DNA of 64,000 bases from Cohnella algarum (GCF_016937515.1 NZ_JAFHKM010000002.1:3095001-3159000); one strand, 5' to 3'. Positions 46,401 to 55,018 are shown, counted from the stretch's first letter. The notes: generated by a model not told the origin, from the sequence alone. Numbers and translations are program-made.

Positions 46401-46557
46401 GGACAAAAAAGGCGTCGGATTGCGGAATATCGACAGAAGACTCAAGCTTTTGTACGACACGGGCATTCGGTTGGATAGCGAAGAAGGGCGGGGACATCGG
46501 TATCGTTCGTCATTCCGGCGCATCCGTCCGGAAAGCAGGGAGGGTAAACCATGTTAA
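43429..46557 (+). CDS. Hybrid sensor histidine kinase with an additional LytS-type kinase module
   Basis: 1042 residues, TTG start. A signal/TM segment is followed by an extracellular sensor of the 7TMR-DISM type (about 45-200), seven TM helices (about 205-420) and HisKA with SNTSHELKTPLNAIVG (His at about 450). HATPase (NLIGNAIKFTDRGEV, GTGLGLSITRR), a REC domain (ILVVDDDFASL, LAILDIMMPDMSGY) and a second kinase part with RSQINPHFLYNALNAIAELC plus HATPase (DNGSGMS, KKGVGLRNIDRRLKLLY) complete it. The last 20 residues are out of frame: one extra G in the run 46490-46493 would give RGTSVSFVIPA and a stop at 46545-46547, just ahead of the regulator gene. Confidence 0.9.
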   Translation: MVELLKRSLLVCLLGLLAVSLIPLSLLSNDDRQAGDLQVRNGVMDLSSWNRERDTRIRLDGDWEFYWGRLLAPDDFRGNAAATAAYMKVPSQWNGKIVDGRPLPAYGYATYRMVLKNVPFSGVFALKKNNIRFSSAIFVNGQKLFQDGTPFAEAAGYRPGNTPQFGLVSLEKGDVEIVVQAANYDYINGGIPISLYFGEQAAMMEREVKNSTREFSILAILGTLALIYLICFAATAVYRNKDVSLLLFAVACALFAVYHGLVGERTLLLLLPDAAFETMYKTKDIASMAGLIALSAFFYKLQKDMVPLRLLQAISIVLGAFLILVATAPVRVYTNIQVIVIFMYEALLIWMLLKAAVLFVRSAPRGRLKALLLFMAVLMINLYSLDIILFALSWKENLWLSQFYIVVFNVVVLFLVVLRFFEAYHTVDEMKNRLLQADKIKDDFLSNTSHELKTPLNAIVGIADTLLRGIEGPVTEKQAQNLAIILGSSRRLTHLVNELLDYSKMKHGDVALQRSRVDLKATVDSVIRIHTFLLGGKPISLVNGVPADFPAVQADGNRLIQILHNLIGNAIKFTDRGEVAVRARAIGDAAEVRVSDTGIGIEASMQQRIFNDFEQVDPSETRSYEGTGLGLSITRRLVELHGGEIRLESSPGQGSVFIFTLPRADAASGAAAGQREEEGPPRPDAVVPRSEYPVFVEGKVDEPILVVDDDFASLQAMINLLRLEGYSIVAVNRGQMALEQLSRTPDFSLAILDIMMPDMSGYEVLQKIRERFSSFELPVLMLTARSRPHDVRSALEIGANDFVAKPFEAEELTARVRSLTRLKASVRNAANAEIAFLRSQINPHFLYNALNAIAELCLDDPRKAEELTLNLSDYLRSSFDFKQLDSLTTLRSEMELVEAYVHIERARFGSRLEVEYEVEADPDSRIPPLILQPLVENAIRHGLLSTFNRGKVSVTAKRAEGGIRFTVADNGSGMSESRRKAVLNPDSDSDSDKKGVGLRNIDRRLKLLYDTGIRLDSEEGRGHRYRSSFRRIRPESREGKPC

Positions 46558-47645
46558 CGGCAATGATTGTAGACGATGAGGAATTGTCGGTAAAACGGCT
46601 GAAGAGGCTTTTGCACGAGAGCGGCGAGTTCGGCGCATGCCACGCTTTTCTGAACCCGGCGGAGGCTTATGAATTCGCGAAAACGAATCCGATCGATATC
46701 GCCTTCCTGGATATCGCCATGCCGAAGCTGGACGGCATGACGTTGTCCGGCAAGCTGCGGGAGCTTGACGATTCCATCAAGCTGGTGTTCGCGACCGGAT
46801 ACGGCGACTACGCCGTCAAAGCGTTCGATATCAACGCCCTGGATTATCTGATGAAACCGGTCACGGCGGAGCGGTTGGACCTGACCTTGGGCAAGATCGG
46901 CAAGGGGCGTCAAAGCGCTCCTTCCCTGCGCATTCGGCTGTTTAACGGATTGAACCTTGTCAACCGGGGCCGTCCGGATGTTCCGCTCAAGCTGCGAAGC
47001 CCGAAAACCGAAGAATTGTTTGCCTTTCTTCTGAGCAAGCGCACGGTAAGCCGCGAGGAAATCGTCGAAACGCTGTGGGGCGGCCTGGAGACGGACAAGG
47101 CGTTAAAAAACCTGAACTCGACTCTTTACTATTTGCGCCAAGCGGTCGACGCGGACAAGACCGGGAGCGTCATCCACGCGGGCCGAACGGAGATTCGAAT
47201 CGAAGAGAACGGCATCGATTGCGATTTGTACGAATTCGAACGGCTGCTGAAGGAAATTCGATCGGCTCCGGAACGGGCCTCCAGACTGCTCAAGAAAGCG
47301 GAAGCGCTGTATGCCGGAGAACTTCTGAAAGGAAAAGCGTTCGAATGGGCCGTCCCGATCCGGCGGCGGCTGGAGCAAGAGTACATTCGGGAGCTGGAAG
47401 CGGCCGGCAGGCACAACCGGAAAAACGGTCTGCTCCCTGATTCCCTGCACGATTTCGGCGTCATTCTGAAGCTCGATCCCTTGCGGGAAGACATCCATCA
47501 CGAAGTGATCCGATTGCATATCGAATTGGGGAACAAGAACGAGGCGCTTCGCCAATATCGCCTGATGGAGAAGCTGCTGGAACAGGAACTGGGCATGAGG
47601 CCCGATTCCCGAATCGAGGAGGATATCCGAAATTTGACGCGCTAG
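46551..47645 (+). CDS. Response regulator with SARP-type output (REC + winged helix + BTAD)
   Basis: 364 residues. Residues 1-120 are a receiver domain (MIVDDEELSVKRLKRLL, phospho-acceptor in AFLDIAMPKLDG, then TGYGDYAVKAFDINALDYLMKP). A winged-helix DNA-binding region follows (LRSPKTEELFAFLLSKRTVS, EEIVETLWG, NSTLYYLRQAV). A BTAD/TPR-like domain ends the protein (FGVILKLDPLREDIHHEVIR). It overlaps the 3' end of the kinase gene and is its likely partner. The SLH protein gene lies directly downstream and is a plausible target. Confidence 0.9.
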   Translation: MLTAMIVDDEELSVKRLKRLLHESGEFGACHAFLNPAEAYEFAKTNPIDIAFLDIAMPKLDGMTLSGKLRELDDSIKLVFATGYGDYAVKAFDINALDYLMKPVTAERLDLTLGKIGKGRQSAPSLRIRLFNGLNLVNRGRPDVPLKLRSPKTEELFAFLLSKRTVSREEIVETLWGGLETDKALKNLNSTLYYLRQAVDADKTGSVIHAGRTEIRIEENGIDCDLYEFERLLKEIRSAPERASRLLKKAEALYAGELLKGKAFEWAVPIRRRLEQEYIRELEAAGRHNRKNGLLPDSLHDFGVILKLDPLREDIHHEVIRLHIELGNKNEALRQYRLMEKLLEQELGMRPDSRIEEDIRNLTR

Positions 47646-47670
47646 CCGCCGGCGACCGCCGCGAGCCATT

Positions 47671-47739
47671 TGAGTAAAAATGAGTCATCTCGCCCTCTTT
47701 GCGCGCACGCTGGCCGCTCAATTGAGTCGTGTTTACTCA
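47671..47739 (+). promoter_or_regulatory. Cluster of four TGAGT boxes upstream of the second SLH gene
   Basis: TGAGT occurs at 47671, 47681 and 47723, and its inverse ACTCA at 47735. The first pair is spaced 10 bp, one helical turn. SARP-type regulators bind short direct repeats with about one-turn spacing, so these may be sites for the neighbouring regulator. Confidence 0.45.
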
Positions 47740-47834
47740 TCTCCTCCTGCCCAACGCCTATCGCTCCGGGGAGTTCTGTCTTTCTGGGATGTCTCCGGCG
47801 TTTTCTTGTTTATTCTGCGTTTATCGCCATTCTT

Positions 47835-47840
47835 TATAAT
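47835..47840 (+). promoter_or_regulatory. Candidate -10 box of the second SLH gene
   Basis: TATAAT at 47835-47840, 47 bp before the GTG start. No good -35 at 16-18 bp is present, which would fit activation by an upstream-bound regulator. Confidence 0.45.
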
Positions 47841-47887
47841 GAGACGGAAAGCACTAGGCGATCATATTTGACAAAGGTGGGTTATGC

Positions 47888-50800
47888 GTGAACAATCAGA
47901 ACGGCGCGCGAAGGATCGGGGCTTTTTCCGGCAGAAGGCTGCTCCTGTTGCTCTCCAGCCTATTGCTGATCTTGTCCTTGTTCCCTTCGGCGGGCCTTAG
48001 GGCCTATGCCGAACCTTCTGCAATGGACGGAGACGGCTCGTTCGAAAATCCTTGGCAAGTTAAGGATGCGTACGATCTGGCTTCGATCGGAACGACAGGG
48101 TACCCTTTAAGCGACAGCTACATTTTGATGAACGATGTCGAGCTTACAGGCGAATGGGGTCCGATCGGCCTGAACGACGGCGTCGGCTTCTCCGGAATAT
48201 TTGACGGCAACGGCAAAACGATCAGCAATTTGTATATCGACCGGCCTACGGAGGACAATATCGGCTTTTTCTCCAAAATAAGCAACGGACATGTGTTCGA
48301 TTTGACGATCGAGACGGCGGCGCCGGGCGTTGTCGGTCGGGTCAATGTCGGCATTCTGGCAGGAACGATCGAACAAACGAACATGTTCGAGAGATCATGG
48401 ATTACTCTTATTACCGTCAGCGGAGACGTGACGGGAGATACCTATGTGGGCGGTTTGGCAGGCCTGACGGATGCAGACGAGGATTCAAGGGTCGAGTTCG
48501 CTCACAATCGGATGGTTTCGGGTAAAGTGACAGGCAAAAACAACGTCGGAGGGTTGGTCGGCAAGTTTGTAAACGGGTCGATATACAACTCCTATTCTGA
48601 AGCGGAAATCGTTAGCACCCAGGTGACGGGAGGGCTGCTCGGATTTGCTACTCAATCGGATATAAGCAGAAGCTATTCGACGGGAACCGTACAGGCGACC
48701 GGGAGCTCCATCGGCGGGCTTGTGGGCGTGTCGCTTGAAAACGACATCGAGACTTCGTATGCTACCGGAGATGTAGCGGGCGACAATCAAATCGCCGGAT
48801 TGATCGGCTATTCCTCTCTCGACAGCATCGAGCACAGCTATGCGGCGGGTCATGTCGATGCGACGGGCACGATCCATGGCGGGTTGATCGCCAATAACTC
48901 GGATTCGAGCTCGGAGGTAACCGCGTCCTATTGGGATACGACCGTATCCGGCAAGGAGGATGAGGACGAATCCGACGCTTCTCTGTACGGCATAGGGCGG
49001 AGCTCATCTGCCATGATGGACGAGGCTACGTTCACGTCGGCATCGGAAGAATCCGACAAGTGGGATTTCGAAGAAGTTTGGTTCATGGAGACCGACCGTT
49101 ATCCGCAGCTATACGGCATCTCGGGCATCAATTTCGATGTAGAACCGGATTACGTATCGGGTCAGCAAACGCACGCGCATGAAATTACGATCGAACCCGA
49201 TACGAATATGTTATTTCCGGGTCAGTCGATCGATGTTTATCAGGTTACGGAGAACGGCGATGAGAAGGTCGGCACGATTACCGAGAACTCGAATGCAACC
49301 GTCCCGTTCGCGTTGGACACGACCGGATTGGACGATGGAACGTTGAAATTGGCCGGCTTTTATTTAATAGACCAAAATGGCAACAAGTCGCGTATCGCTT
49401 ATTCCGAAATCGAGATCGACAGCACATCTCCCGTTTGGGAAGACGGCGCCTCCATCACCCAAAACGAGAGCGGCGGCAATGTCGAGTTATCCTGGGACAG
49501 CGCTACCGACGGCACGGGCAGCGGAGTGGAATATTATAATGTGTATGTCAACAGCGAGGTTAGCCAGATTTGGGGTACGACGCATACCATACCCGCCCCT
49601 TCGACGCCTGCCTATTACGCGGTCGAGGCCGTGGATCAGGCCGGCAATAAGAGCACCCGGCTTTCCATCGGCGGAACGGCTTCGGCGATCATGATTAGCG
49701 GCTCAAGGAATGTCGTCATCGGACAAGCGATCATGCCTTTCTATATCGCCTCCGTAACGGGCGCTCCGTCCTATATGCAAGGTTTAGGTACGTATGTATT
49801 TGGGGGAACGTTGGCCTTTTACGTTGACGGCGTTTTGCAGATCGAGAATGTGCCGATCACGTCGACAATCGCGGGGATTGCACCGGCCGGCATGTTTAAC
49901 TTTAATTACAGCCAACTCCCGGAAGGCGTTCATACCCTTAAAGCCGTTTATTCCGGTTATATCGGCGAATTCCACGGTACCCCTTATTATGTCAATCCGA
50001 GCGAGGCATCCCTCGAGGTCGCGGTAAGCGCACTAAACGTAACGTCAAGCGATCCGAGCGGCACGGAGAATGACGGCAAGACGAAGCTGGCGGTGACGCC
50101 GGACGTTTCGGCGGGCAACAAATGGGTGTACCGCAACTTCGGCAGCGGGGACGTGATCGTGCCGAATAAAGGCGATGTGCTGGACCCGACCGGCTACTCG
50201 GATCTGCCGGCCGACGGCCTGATTCCGGCGGCAAACTTCGATAAGATCGGAGTCGTCGAGATCGACGCGGCGACGGGAACGGTCGTGCACATCGGGCAAA
50301 CGACGGCCGTGGCGGCGGACGAACCTCCGGCCCCGGTTCCGGCGACGGGGCTGACGGTAACGTCGAACGACCCGAGCGGCGCGGAGAATGACGGCAAGAC
50401 GAAGCTGACGGTGACGCCGGACATTTCGGCGGGCAACAAACTCGTGTACCGCAACTTCGGCAGCGGCAGCGTGACGGTGCCGAACGTGGACGATGTGCTG
50501 ACCGATTACGCGGATCTGCCGGCCGACGGCCTGATCCCGGCGGCGAATGGCGATCGGATCGGGGTAGCGGAAATCGACGCGGAGACAGGAAAAGTCGTGC
50601 GTTTCGGGCAAGCGTCGGCCGTGGCGTCGGATGAACCTCCGGCCCCGGTTCCGGCGACGGGGCTGACGGTGACGTCAAGCGACCCGAGCGGGGCCGAGAA
50701 CGACGGCAAGACGAAGCTGGCGGTGACCCCGGACGTTTCGGCGGGCCATAAGCTCGCGTACCGCAACTTCGGCAGCGGCAGCGTGACGGTGCCGAACGTA

Positions 50801-53287
50801 GGCGATGTGTTAAACGATTACGCGGATTTGCCGGCCGACGGCCTGATCCCGGCGGCGAATGGCGATGCAATCGGGGTAGCGGAAATTGACGCGGAGACAG
50901 GAAAAGTCGTGCGCTTCGGCCAAGCGTCGGCCGTGGCGGCAAACGAGCCTACGGAACCCGGAACGGGCCCCGATCCGGAGCCGGTTCCGGCGACGGGGCT
51001 GACGGTGACGTCGAGCGACCCGACTGGCGCGGAGAATGATGGCAAGACGAAGCTGACGGTGGCGCCGGACATTTCGGCGGGCAACAAACTCGTTTACCGC
51101 AACTTCGGAAGCGGCAGCGTGAGCGTGCCGAACGTAGACGATGTGCTGACGGGTTACGCGGATCTGCCTGCCGACGGCCTGATCCCGGCGGCGAATGGCG
51201 ATGCAATCGGGGTAGCGGAAATTGACGTGGGGACAGGAAAAGTCGTGCGCTTCGGCCAAGCGTCGGCCGTGGCGGCAAACGAGCCGACGGAACCCGGACC
51301 GGGCCCCGATCCGGAGCCGGTTCCGGCGACGGGGCTGACGGTGACGTCGAGCGACCCGAGCGGGGCCGAGAACGACGGCAAGACGAAGCTGACGGTGGCG
51401 CCGGACGTAACCTCGGTCAACAAGCTTGTGTACCGTAATTTCGGCAGCGGCAGCGTGACGGTGCCGAACGTAGGCGATGTGTTGAACGATTACGCGGATC
51501 TGCCGGCCGACGGCCTGATCCCGGCGGCGAATGGCGATCGGATCGGGGTAGCGGAAATTGACGCGGAGACAGGAAAAGTCGTGCGCTTCGGTCAAACGTC
51601 CGCTACGGTGGCAGACGAGCCCGGGGAACCGGGTCCTGGACCGGGTCCAGATCCAGAGCCAGAGCCGGAACCGGTTCCGGCGGCTGGACTGACGGTGACG
51701 TCGAGCGACCCGAGCGGAGCGGAGAATGACGGCAAGACGAAGCTCACGGTAACGCCGGACGTGTCGGCGGGCTGTAAGCTCGCGTACCGCAACTTCGGCA
51801 GCGGCAGCGTGGCGGTGCCGAACGTAGGCGATGTACTGACGGGTTACGCGGATCTGCCGGCCGACGGCCTGATCCCGGCGGCGAATGGCGATGCAATCGG
51901 GGTAGCGGAAATCGACGCAACCGGCGGCAAAGTCGCGCGCTTCGGCCAAACGACGGCTGTGGCAGCAGCGGAGCCTGCGGTAATTACGCCAGTTCCCGTA
52001 CCTCCAGCATCCGCGCCTGGCGCAACTGATGACACGGATGATGCGGAAGTTCTCGTAAACGGCAAGGCCGAAAAGCTGGGCAAGGCAACGACGACCGAAG
52101 TCGGCGGCGTGAAGACGACAATCGTCACCGTCGATCCGGCCAGGCTGCAAGCGAAGCTGGAGGCGGAAGGCAGCCGTACGGTTGTGACCATACCGGTCGC
52201 AACGGGATCGGATACGATCATCGGCGAGCTGAACGGACAGATTGTCAAGAACATGGAGAATGCTTCGGCTACGCTTGTTCTCCAAACGGAAAAGGGGACC
52301 TACACGCTGCCGGCGCTGCAAATCAACATCGACGCGATTTCCGAACGGGCGGGCGAGTCGGTGGCGCTGGAAGAGATCAGGGTGCAGATCGAAATTTCCG
52401 CTCCGAACGCGGAAAAAGTCACATGGGTAGAGAATGCAGCTGCAAACGGCACATTCACGCTTGTTGCGCCCCCGGTCGAATTTACGGTGCGCGCGATTTT
52501 TGGAGATCAGACGGTAGAAGTCGCTCGATTCAATGCTTACGTAGAGCGTACGATCGCGATTCCGGAAGGCGTCGACCCGAACAGGATGACGACGGGCGTG
52601 GTCGTGGATCCGGACGGAACGGTACGCCACGTGCCGACGAAGATCGTCGTCATCGACGGCAAGTATTACGCGAAGATCAACAGCTTGACCAACAGCATGT
52701 ACTCCGTCGTCTGGCATCCGCTCGAGTTTGCCGACATGGCGAATCACTGGGCGAAGGATGCGGCAAACGACATGGGATCGCGGATGGTTATCGAGGGGAC
52801 GGGAAATGGCCTGTTCAGCTCCGATCGCGAAATCACGCGCGCCGAGTTTGCGGCCATGGTCGTTCGCGGTCTCGGCCTCAAGGTCGAGGGCGGAGCGGCA
52901 TCCTTCACGGATGTCGAGGCATCGGACTGGTACGGCGGCGCGGTCGGCACGGCGGCCGAGTACGGTCTGATCAGCGGCCTGGATGACGGCACGTTCCGAC
53001 CGAACGAGCGCATTACGCGCGAGCAGGCGATGACGATGATTGCCAACGCAATGAAGGTTACCGGCTTGAAAGACAAGCTGCCGGAGGCATCGGCAGACGC
53101 GGCGCTTGGCTCGTTCGCGGACGCGGCAGCGGTATCCGGATGGGCGAAGAGAGGCATTGCCGACTCCGTTCAAGCCGGCATCGTATCGGGCAGAGGGGAA
53201 GCCGGACTGGCACCGAAAGCCTACGTGACGAGAGCCGAAGCTGCAACGATGATACGGCTGCTGTTGCAGAAGTCCGATTTGATTTAA
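47888..53287 (+). CDS. SLH-anchored surface protein with GLUG region and six long repeats
   Basis: 1799 residues from GTG behind AAAGGTGGG. The signal peptide ends near AYA (about 41). Residues about 100-370 hold GLUG modules (YVGGLAGLTD, NVGGLVGKFV, SIGGLVGVSL), a fibronectin-like part follows (YYNVYVNSEVSQIWG), then an Ig-like stretch to about 710. Six repeats of about 100-115 residues (717-1367) carry SSDPSGAENDGKTKLTVTPD and VYRNFGSGSV, separated by Pro/Glu linkers. The C-terminal 430 residues (DDAEVLVNGKAEKLGK onward) are homologous to the other SLH protein and end in three SLH domains (about 1612-1799). Probable adhesin or surface-layer component. Confidence 0.92.
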   Translation: MNNQNGARRIGAFSGRRLLLLLSSLLLILSLFPSAGLRAYAEPSAMDGDGSFENPWQVKDAYDLASIGTTGYPLSDSYILMNDVELTGEWGPIGLNDGVGFSGIFDGNGKTISNLYIDRPTEDNIGFFSKISNGHVFDLTIETAAPGVVGRVNVGILAGTIEQTNMFERSWITLITVSGDVTGDTYVGGLAGLTDADEDSRVEFAHNRMVSGKVTGKNNVGGLVGKFVNGSIYNSYSEAEIVSTQVTGGLLGFATQSDISRSYSTGTVQATGSSIGGLVGVSLENDIETSYATGDVAGDNQIAGLIGYSSLDSIEHSYAAGHVDATGTIHGGLIANNSDSSSEVTASYWDTTVSGKEDEDESDASLYGIGRSSSAMMDEATFTSASEESDKWDFEEVWFMETDRYPQLYGISGINFDVEPDYVSGQQTHAHEITIEPDTNMLFPGQSIDVYQVTENGDEKVGTITENSNATVPFALDTTGLDDGTLKLAGFYLIDQNGNKSRIAYSEIEIDSTSPVWEDGASITQNESGGNVELSWDSATDGTGSGVEYYNVYVNSEVSQIWGTTHTIPAPSTPAYYAVEAVDQAGNKSTRLSIGGTASAIMISGSRNVVIGQAIMPFYIASVTGAPSYMQGLGTYVFGGTLAFYVDGVLQIENVPITSTIAGIAPAGMFNFNYSQLPEGVHTLKAVYSGYIGEFHGTPYYVNPSEASLEVAVSALNVTSSDPSGTENDGKTKLAVTPDVSAGNKWVYRNFGSGDVIVPNKGDVLDPTGYSDLPADGLIPAANFDKIGVVEIDAATGTVVHIGQTTAVAADEPPAPVPATGLTVTSNDPSGAENDGKTKLTVTPDISAGNKLVYRNFGSGSVTVPNVDDVLTDYADLPADGLIPAANGDRIGVAEIDAETGKVVRFGQASAVASDEPPAPVPATGLTVTSSDPSGAENDGKTKLAVTPDVSAGHKLAYRNFGSGSVTVPNVGDVLNDYADLPADGLIPAANGDAIGVAEIDAETGKVVRFGQASAVAANEPTEPGTGPDPEPVPATGLTVTSSDPTGAENDGKTKLTVAPDISAGNKLVYRNFGSGSVSVPNVDDVLTGYADLPADGLIPAANGDAIGVAEIDVGTGKVVRFGQASAVAANEPTEPGPGPDPEPVPATGLTVTSSDPSGAENDGKTKLTVAPDVTSVNKLVYRNFGSGSVTVPNVGDVLNDYADLPADGLIPAANGDRIGVAEIDAETGKVVRFGQTSATVADEPGEPGPGPGPDPEPEPEPVPAAGLTVTSSDPSGAENDGKTKLTVTPDVSAGCKLAYRNFGSGSVAVPNVGDVLTGYADLPADGLIPAANGDAIGVAEIDATGGKVARFGQTTAVAAAEPAVITPVPVPPASAPGATDDTDDAEVLVNGKAEKLGKATTTEVGGVKTTIVTVDPARLQAKLEAEGSRTVVTIPVATGSDTIIGELNGQIVKNMENASATLVLQTEKGTYTLPALQINIDAISERAGESVALEEIRVQIEISAPNAEKVTWVENAAANGTFTLVAPPVEFTVRAIFGDQTVEVARFNAYVERTIAIPEGVDPNRMTTGVVVDPDGTVRHVPTKIVVIDGKYYAKINSLTNSMYSVVWHPLEFADMANHWAKDAANDMGSRMVIEGTGNGLFSSDREITRAEFAAMVVRGLGLKVEGGAASFTDVEASDWYGGAVGTAAEYGLISGLDDGTFRPNERITREQAMTMIANAMKVTGLKDKLPEASADAALGSFADAAAVSGWAKRGIADSVQAGIVSGRGEAGLAPKAYVTRAEAATMIRLLLQKSDLI
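50040..51990 (+). repeat. Six imperfect repeats inside the second SLH protein gene
   Basis: Units of about 300-340 bp start near 50040, 50350, 50665, 50995, 51335 and 51690. Each core encodes an ENDGKTKL...YADLPADGLIPAANGD module; linkers of variable length (PGPGPDPEPEPEPVPA type) make the period uneven. Stretches of long nucleotide identity between units 2-6 suggest internal recombination. Confidence 0.88.
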
Positions 53288-53601
53288 TCGCTTAACAACA
53301 AGAGCCTTCGAACCGACCGGTTCCGAGGGCTCTTGTTTATTCGACATTCTCTCTCCTTTAGACGGCGGAGTCGATTTGCTTGGCAAACCGAAATATTCAA
53401 GTTCTTACTCCCGGCAAGAAGTCTGTTGGTGATCACCCGGCTCAGCCAGGCTTTCCGATGTTCGGCATTCTTGAAATCGGGCGCTTTTTCCATTAGTTTG
53501 ATAAAGGGATCCTGAATCGCTTCTTTGGCGTCCTCGCAGCTGCCGAGACGAACCGTGGCAATCCGGAACAGCGTGCTGGCGTACGTTTCATAGCTCATCA
53601 T
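53284..53601 (-). pseudogene. Relic of an ECF sigma factor (region 2 only)
   Basis: From the ATG at 53601 the minus strand encodes SYETYASTLFRIATVRLGSC, EDAKEAIQDPFIKLMEKAPD and HRKAWLSRVITNRL, the region 2 of an ECF/sigma-70 factor. Region 4 is absent: the frame continues through the terminator of the SLH gene with unrelated residues. Clearly truncated. Confidence 0.8.
53296..53340 (+). terminator. Terminator of the second SLH gene
   Basis: ACAAGAGCC and GGCTCTTGT pair around a GC-rich inner stem (TCGAACCG / CGGTTCCGA), followed by TTTATT. Starts about 10 bp after the stop. Confidence 0.8.
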
Positions 53602-53656
53602 CGTTTTCCGGCCGGGCAATCGGTCACATTGTACGGCAAGAAGGAGGGATAAAATC

Positions 53657-54072
53657 ATGAGCAAGCCGGAAATGAACGTAGCCGTCGTATGCGGACCGAA
53701 TTGCGAGTTGGAGATGAAGGAAGATTCGTCATGCCCGAATTGGCCGAAGAGGTTTATGAAGCCGGGGAACCGGCCGGGGACTTCGGACCGGATGAAATCA
53801 AGCGTTTCGCCAGGTTGAAGGAGAAAATCGTGATTGCAAACGGATGTACGCTCGGAGAGCCGGGGATGGCCAAAGCGTTAGCGGATGCGGGGTGCAAGGC
53901 GTACATCGGACCTGACGATTATCCGGATGGAAACGCGGCGCTTATGTTTGCTATCCGACTATTTTACGAGATGATTCAAAATCGAAAGAGCGTGAAAGAA
54001 GCTTTCGATCTGGCGCGAGCCACGGACAAGGAAATGTCGATGTACCGGTTTTATGGGCAGGAGGACCGTTAA
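53657..54072 (+). pseudogene. CHAT (caspase-like) protein C-terminal part, frameshifted
   Basis: An ATG at 53657 behind a strong AGGAGGG starts MSKPEMNVAVVCGPNCELEM, then loses frame near 53735. The following frame reads to 54072: KIVIANGCTLGEPGMAKALA, DAGCKAYIGPDDYPDGNAALM, FYEMIQNRKSVKEAFDLAR. The cysteine block, the GxKAYIG element and the FYxxxxxxKSVxEAFxxAR tail match the pattern of CHAT peptidase domains, though the catalytic His-Gly was not found. One-base loss near 53735 accounts for the break. Could alternatively be an uncharacterised small family. Confidence 0.5.
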
Positions 54073-54148
54073 GGCAATCATCCGTCTCCTCGATCGTCGG
54101 GGTCGCAACGGGGACGCGAGCAAATCGCGTCCTCGTTTTAATCCTGAT

Positions 54149-54991
54149 TCAGGGCATTCTCCTCAGCAGATCGTCCATATCGTCGACAGGCACGGCCAAC
54201 CCGGCTTTCATGCGCCCGCCCTCGCGATCCAATTCCGTCGTCGCGTAGACGACGGCTACGACGTTGCCGCGTTCGTTGATGACCGGACTGCCGCTGTGGC
54301 CTTTGAAAATTTGCGCGTCGATCGCGAGCGCCGGCTTCGGCCGGTTTCGAATCGGCACCAGGCCGATCAGCTTGCCTTCTCCGGCGATTTGCGAAAAATA
54401 AAGCGGATTGCCGATCACGAAGACGGAGTCGCCCGCCTCCCACGGCCGTTCGCGTTCGATTTCGATATAAGGCAGTTCTTCGCCGCCCAAATCCACCTTT
54501 AAAATCGCGATATCCAGCTCGGGATCGGCGGCTTCAAGCTCGGCTTCATATCCGGGCGAGCGATCCGGAAATTGTACCACCGTAAACGCATTGTCCACGA
54601 TGACATGGTAATTGGTGACGATATAGCCGTTCGAGATATGGAAGCCCGTTCCCTTGCCCTTGTCCGAGCCGATCTGGACGATCGCTTCCTTGTAGCCTTG
54701 AATGTCTTCCCGGCTGGAAATCTCCCCGGATTTGAAAAGAAAGGGCAGCGTTTCCCGATTGTAGATTCGCGGCCAAAACGCCAAGATGTTGCCGACGAGC
54801 GCGGCCGCGAGGAAAACGAGCACCGCGTTCCGGATCCATTTGCGTCGGGGAGGCGGGGCGTCTTCGTCATCCTCCTCTTCCATCCAAATGTCATCTTCCA
54901 AAGGGGCAGCGCCCTCGTGCATCTGCTTGTCTGTCTCCGCGACGGAGACTCGCTTGTCTTCGGCTTCCGTTCCTTCCTTCTCTCGATCCAC
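54149..54991 (-). CDS. Membrane-anchored trypsin-like serine protease (S1C/HtrA type)
   Basis: 280 residues. A cytoplasmic acidic N-terminus (EEEDDEDAPPPRRK) precedes one TM helix (NAVLVFLAAALVGNILAFW, about 52-70), so the protease domain lies outside. Catalytic triad: His in VTNYHVIVDN (about 129), Asp in PELDIAILK (about 160), Ser in FKGHSGSPVIN (about 230). No PDZ domain is present, unlike full HtrA. Role: envelope protein quality control or processing, inferred. Confidence 0.88.
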   Translation of the reverse strand: MDREKEGTEAEDKRVSVAETDKQMHEGAAPLEDDIWMEEEDDEDAPPPRRKWIRNAVLVFLAAALVGNILAFWPRIYNRETLPFLFKSGEISSREDIQGYKEAIVQIGSDKGKGTGFHISNGYIVTNYHVIVDNAFTVVQFPDRSPGYEAELEAADPELDIAILKVDLGGEELPYIEIERERPWEAGDSVFVIGNPLYFSQIAGEGKLIGLVPIRNRPKPALAIDAQIFKGHSGSPVINERGNVVAVVYATTELDREGGRMKAGLAVPVDDMDDLLRRMP

Positions 54992-55018
54992 GAGGCTCCC
55001 CCTCTTTTCAATCGTTAA

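Noticed and set aside
50810..53386. 858-codon minus-strand open frame opposite the second SLH gene
   Set aside because: It is rich in Arg/His in the manner of antisense frames of GC-rich genes, and the plus-strand protein has clear domains.
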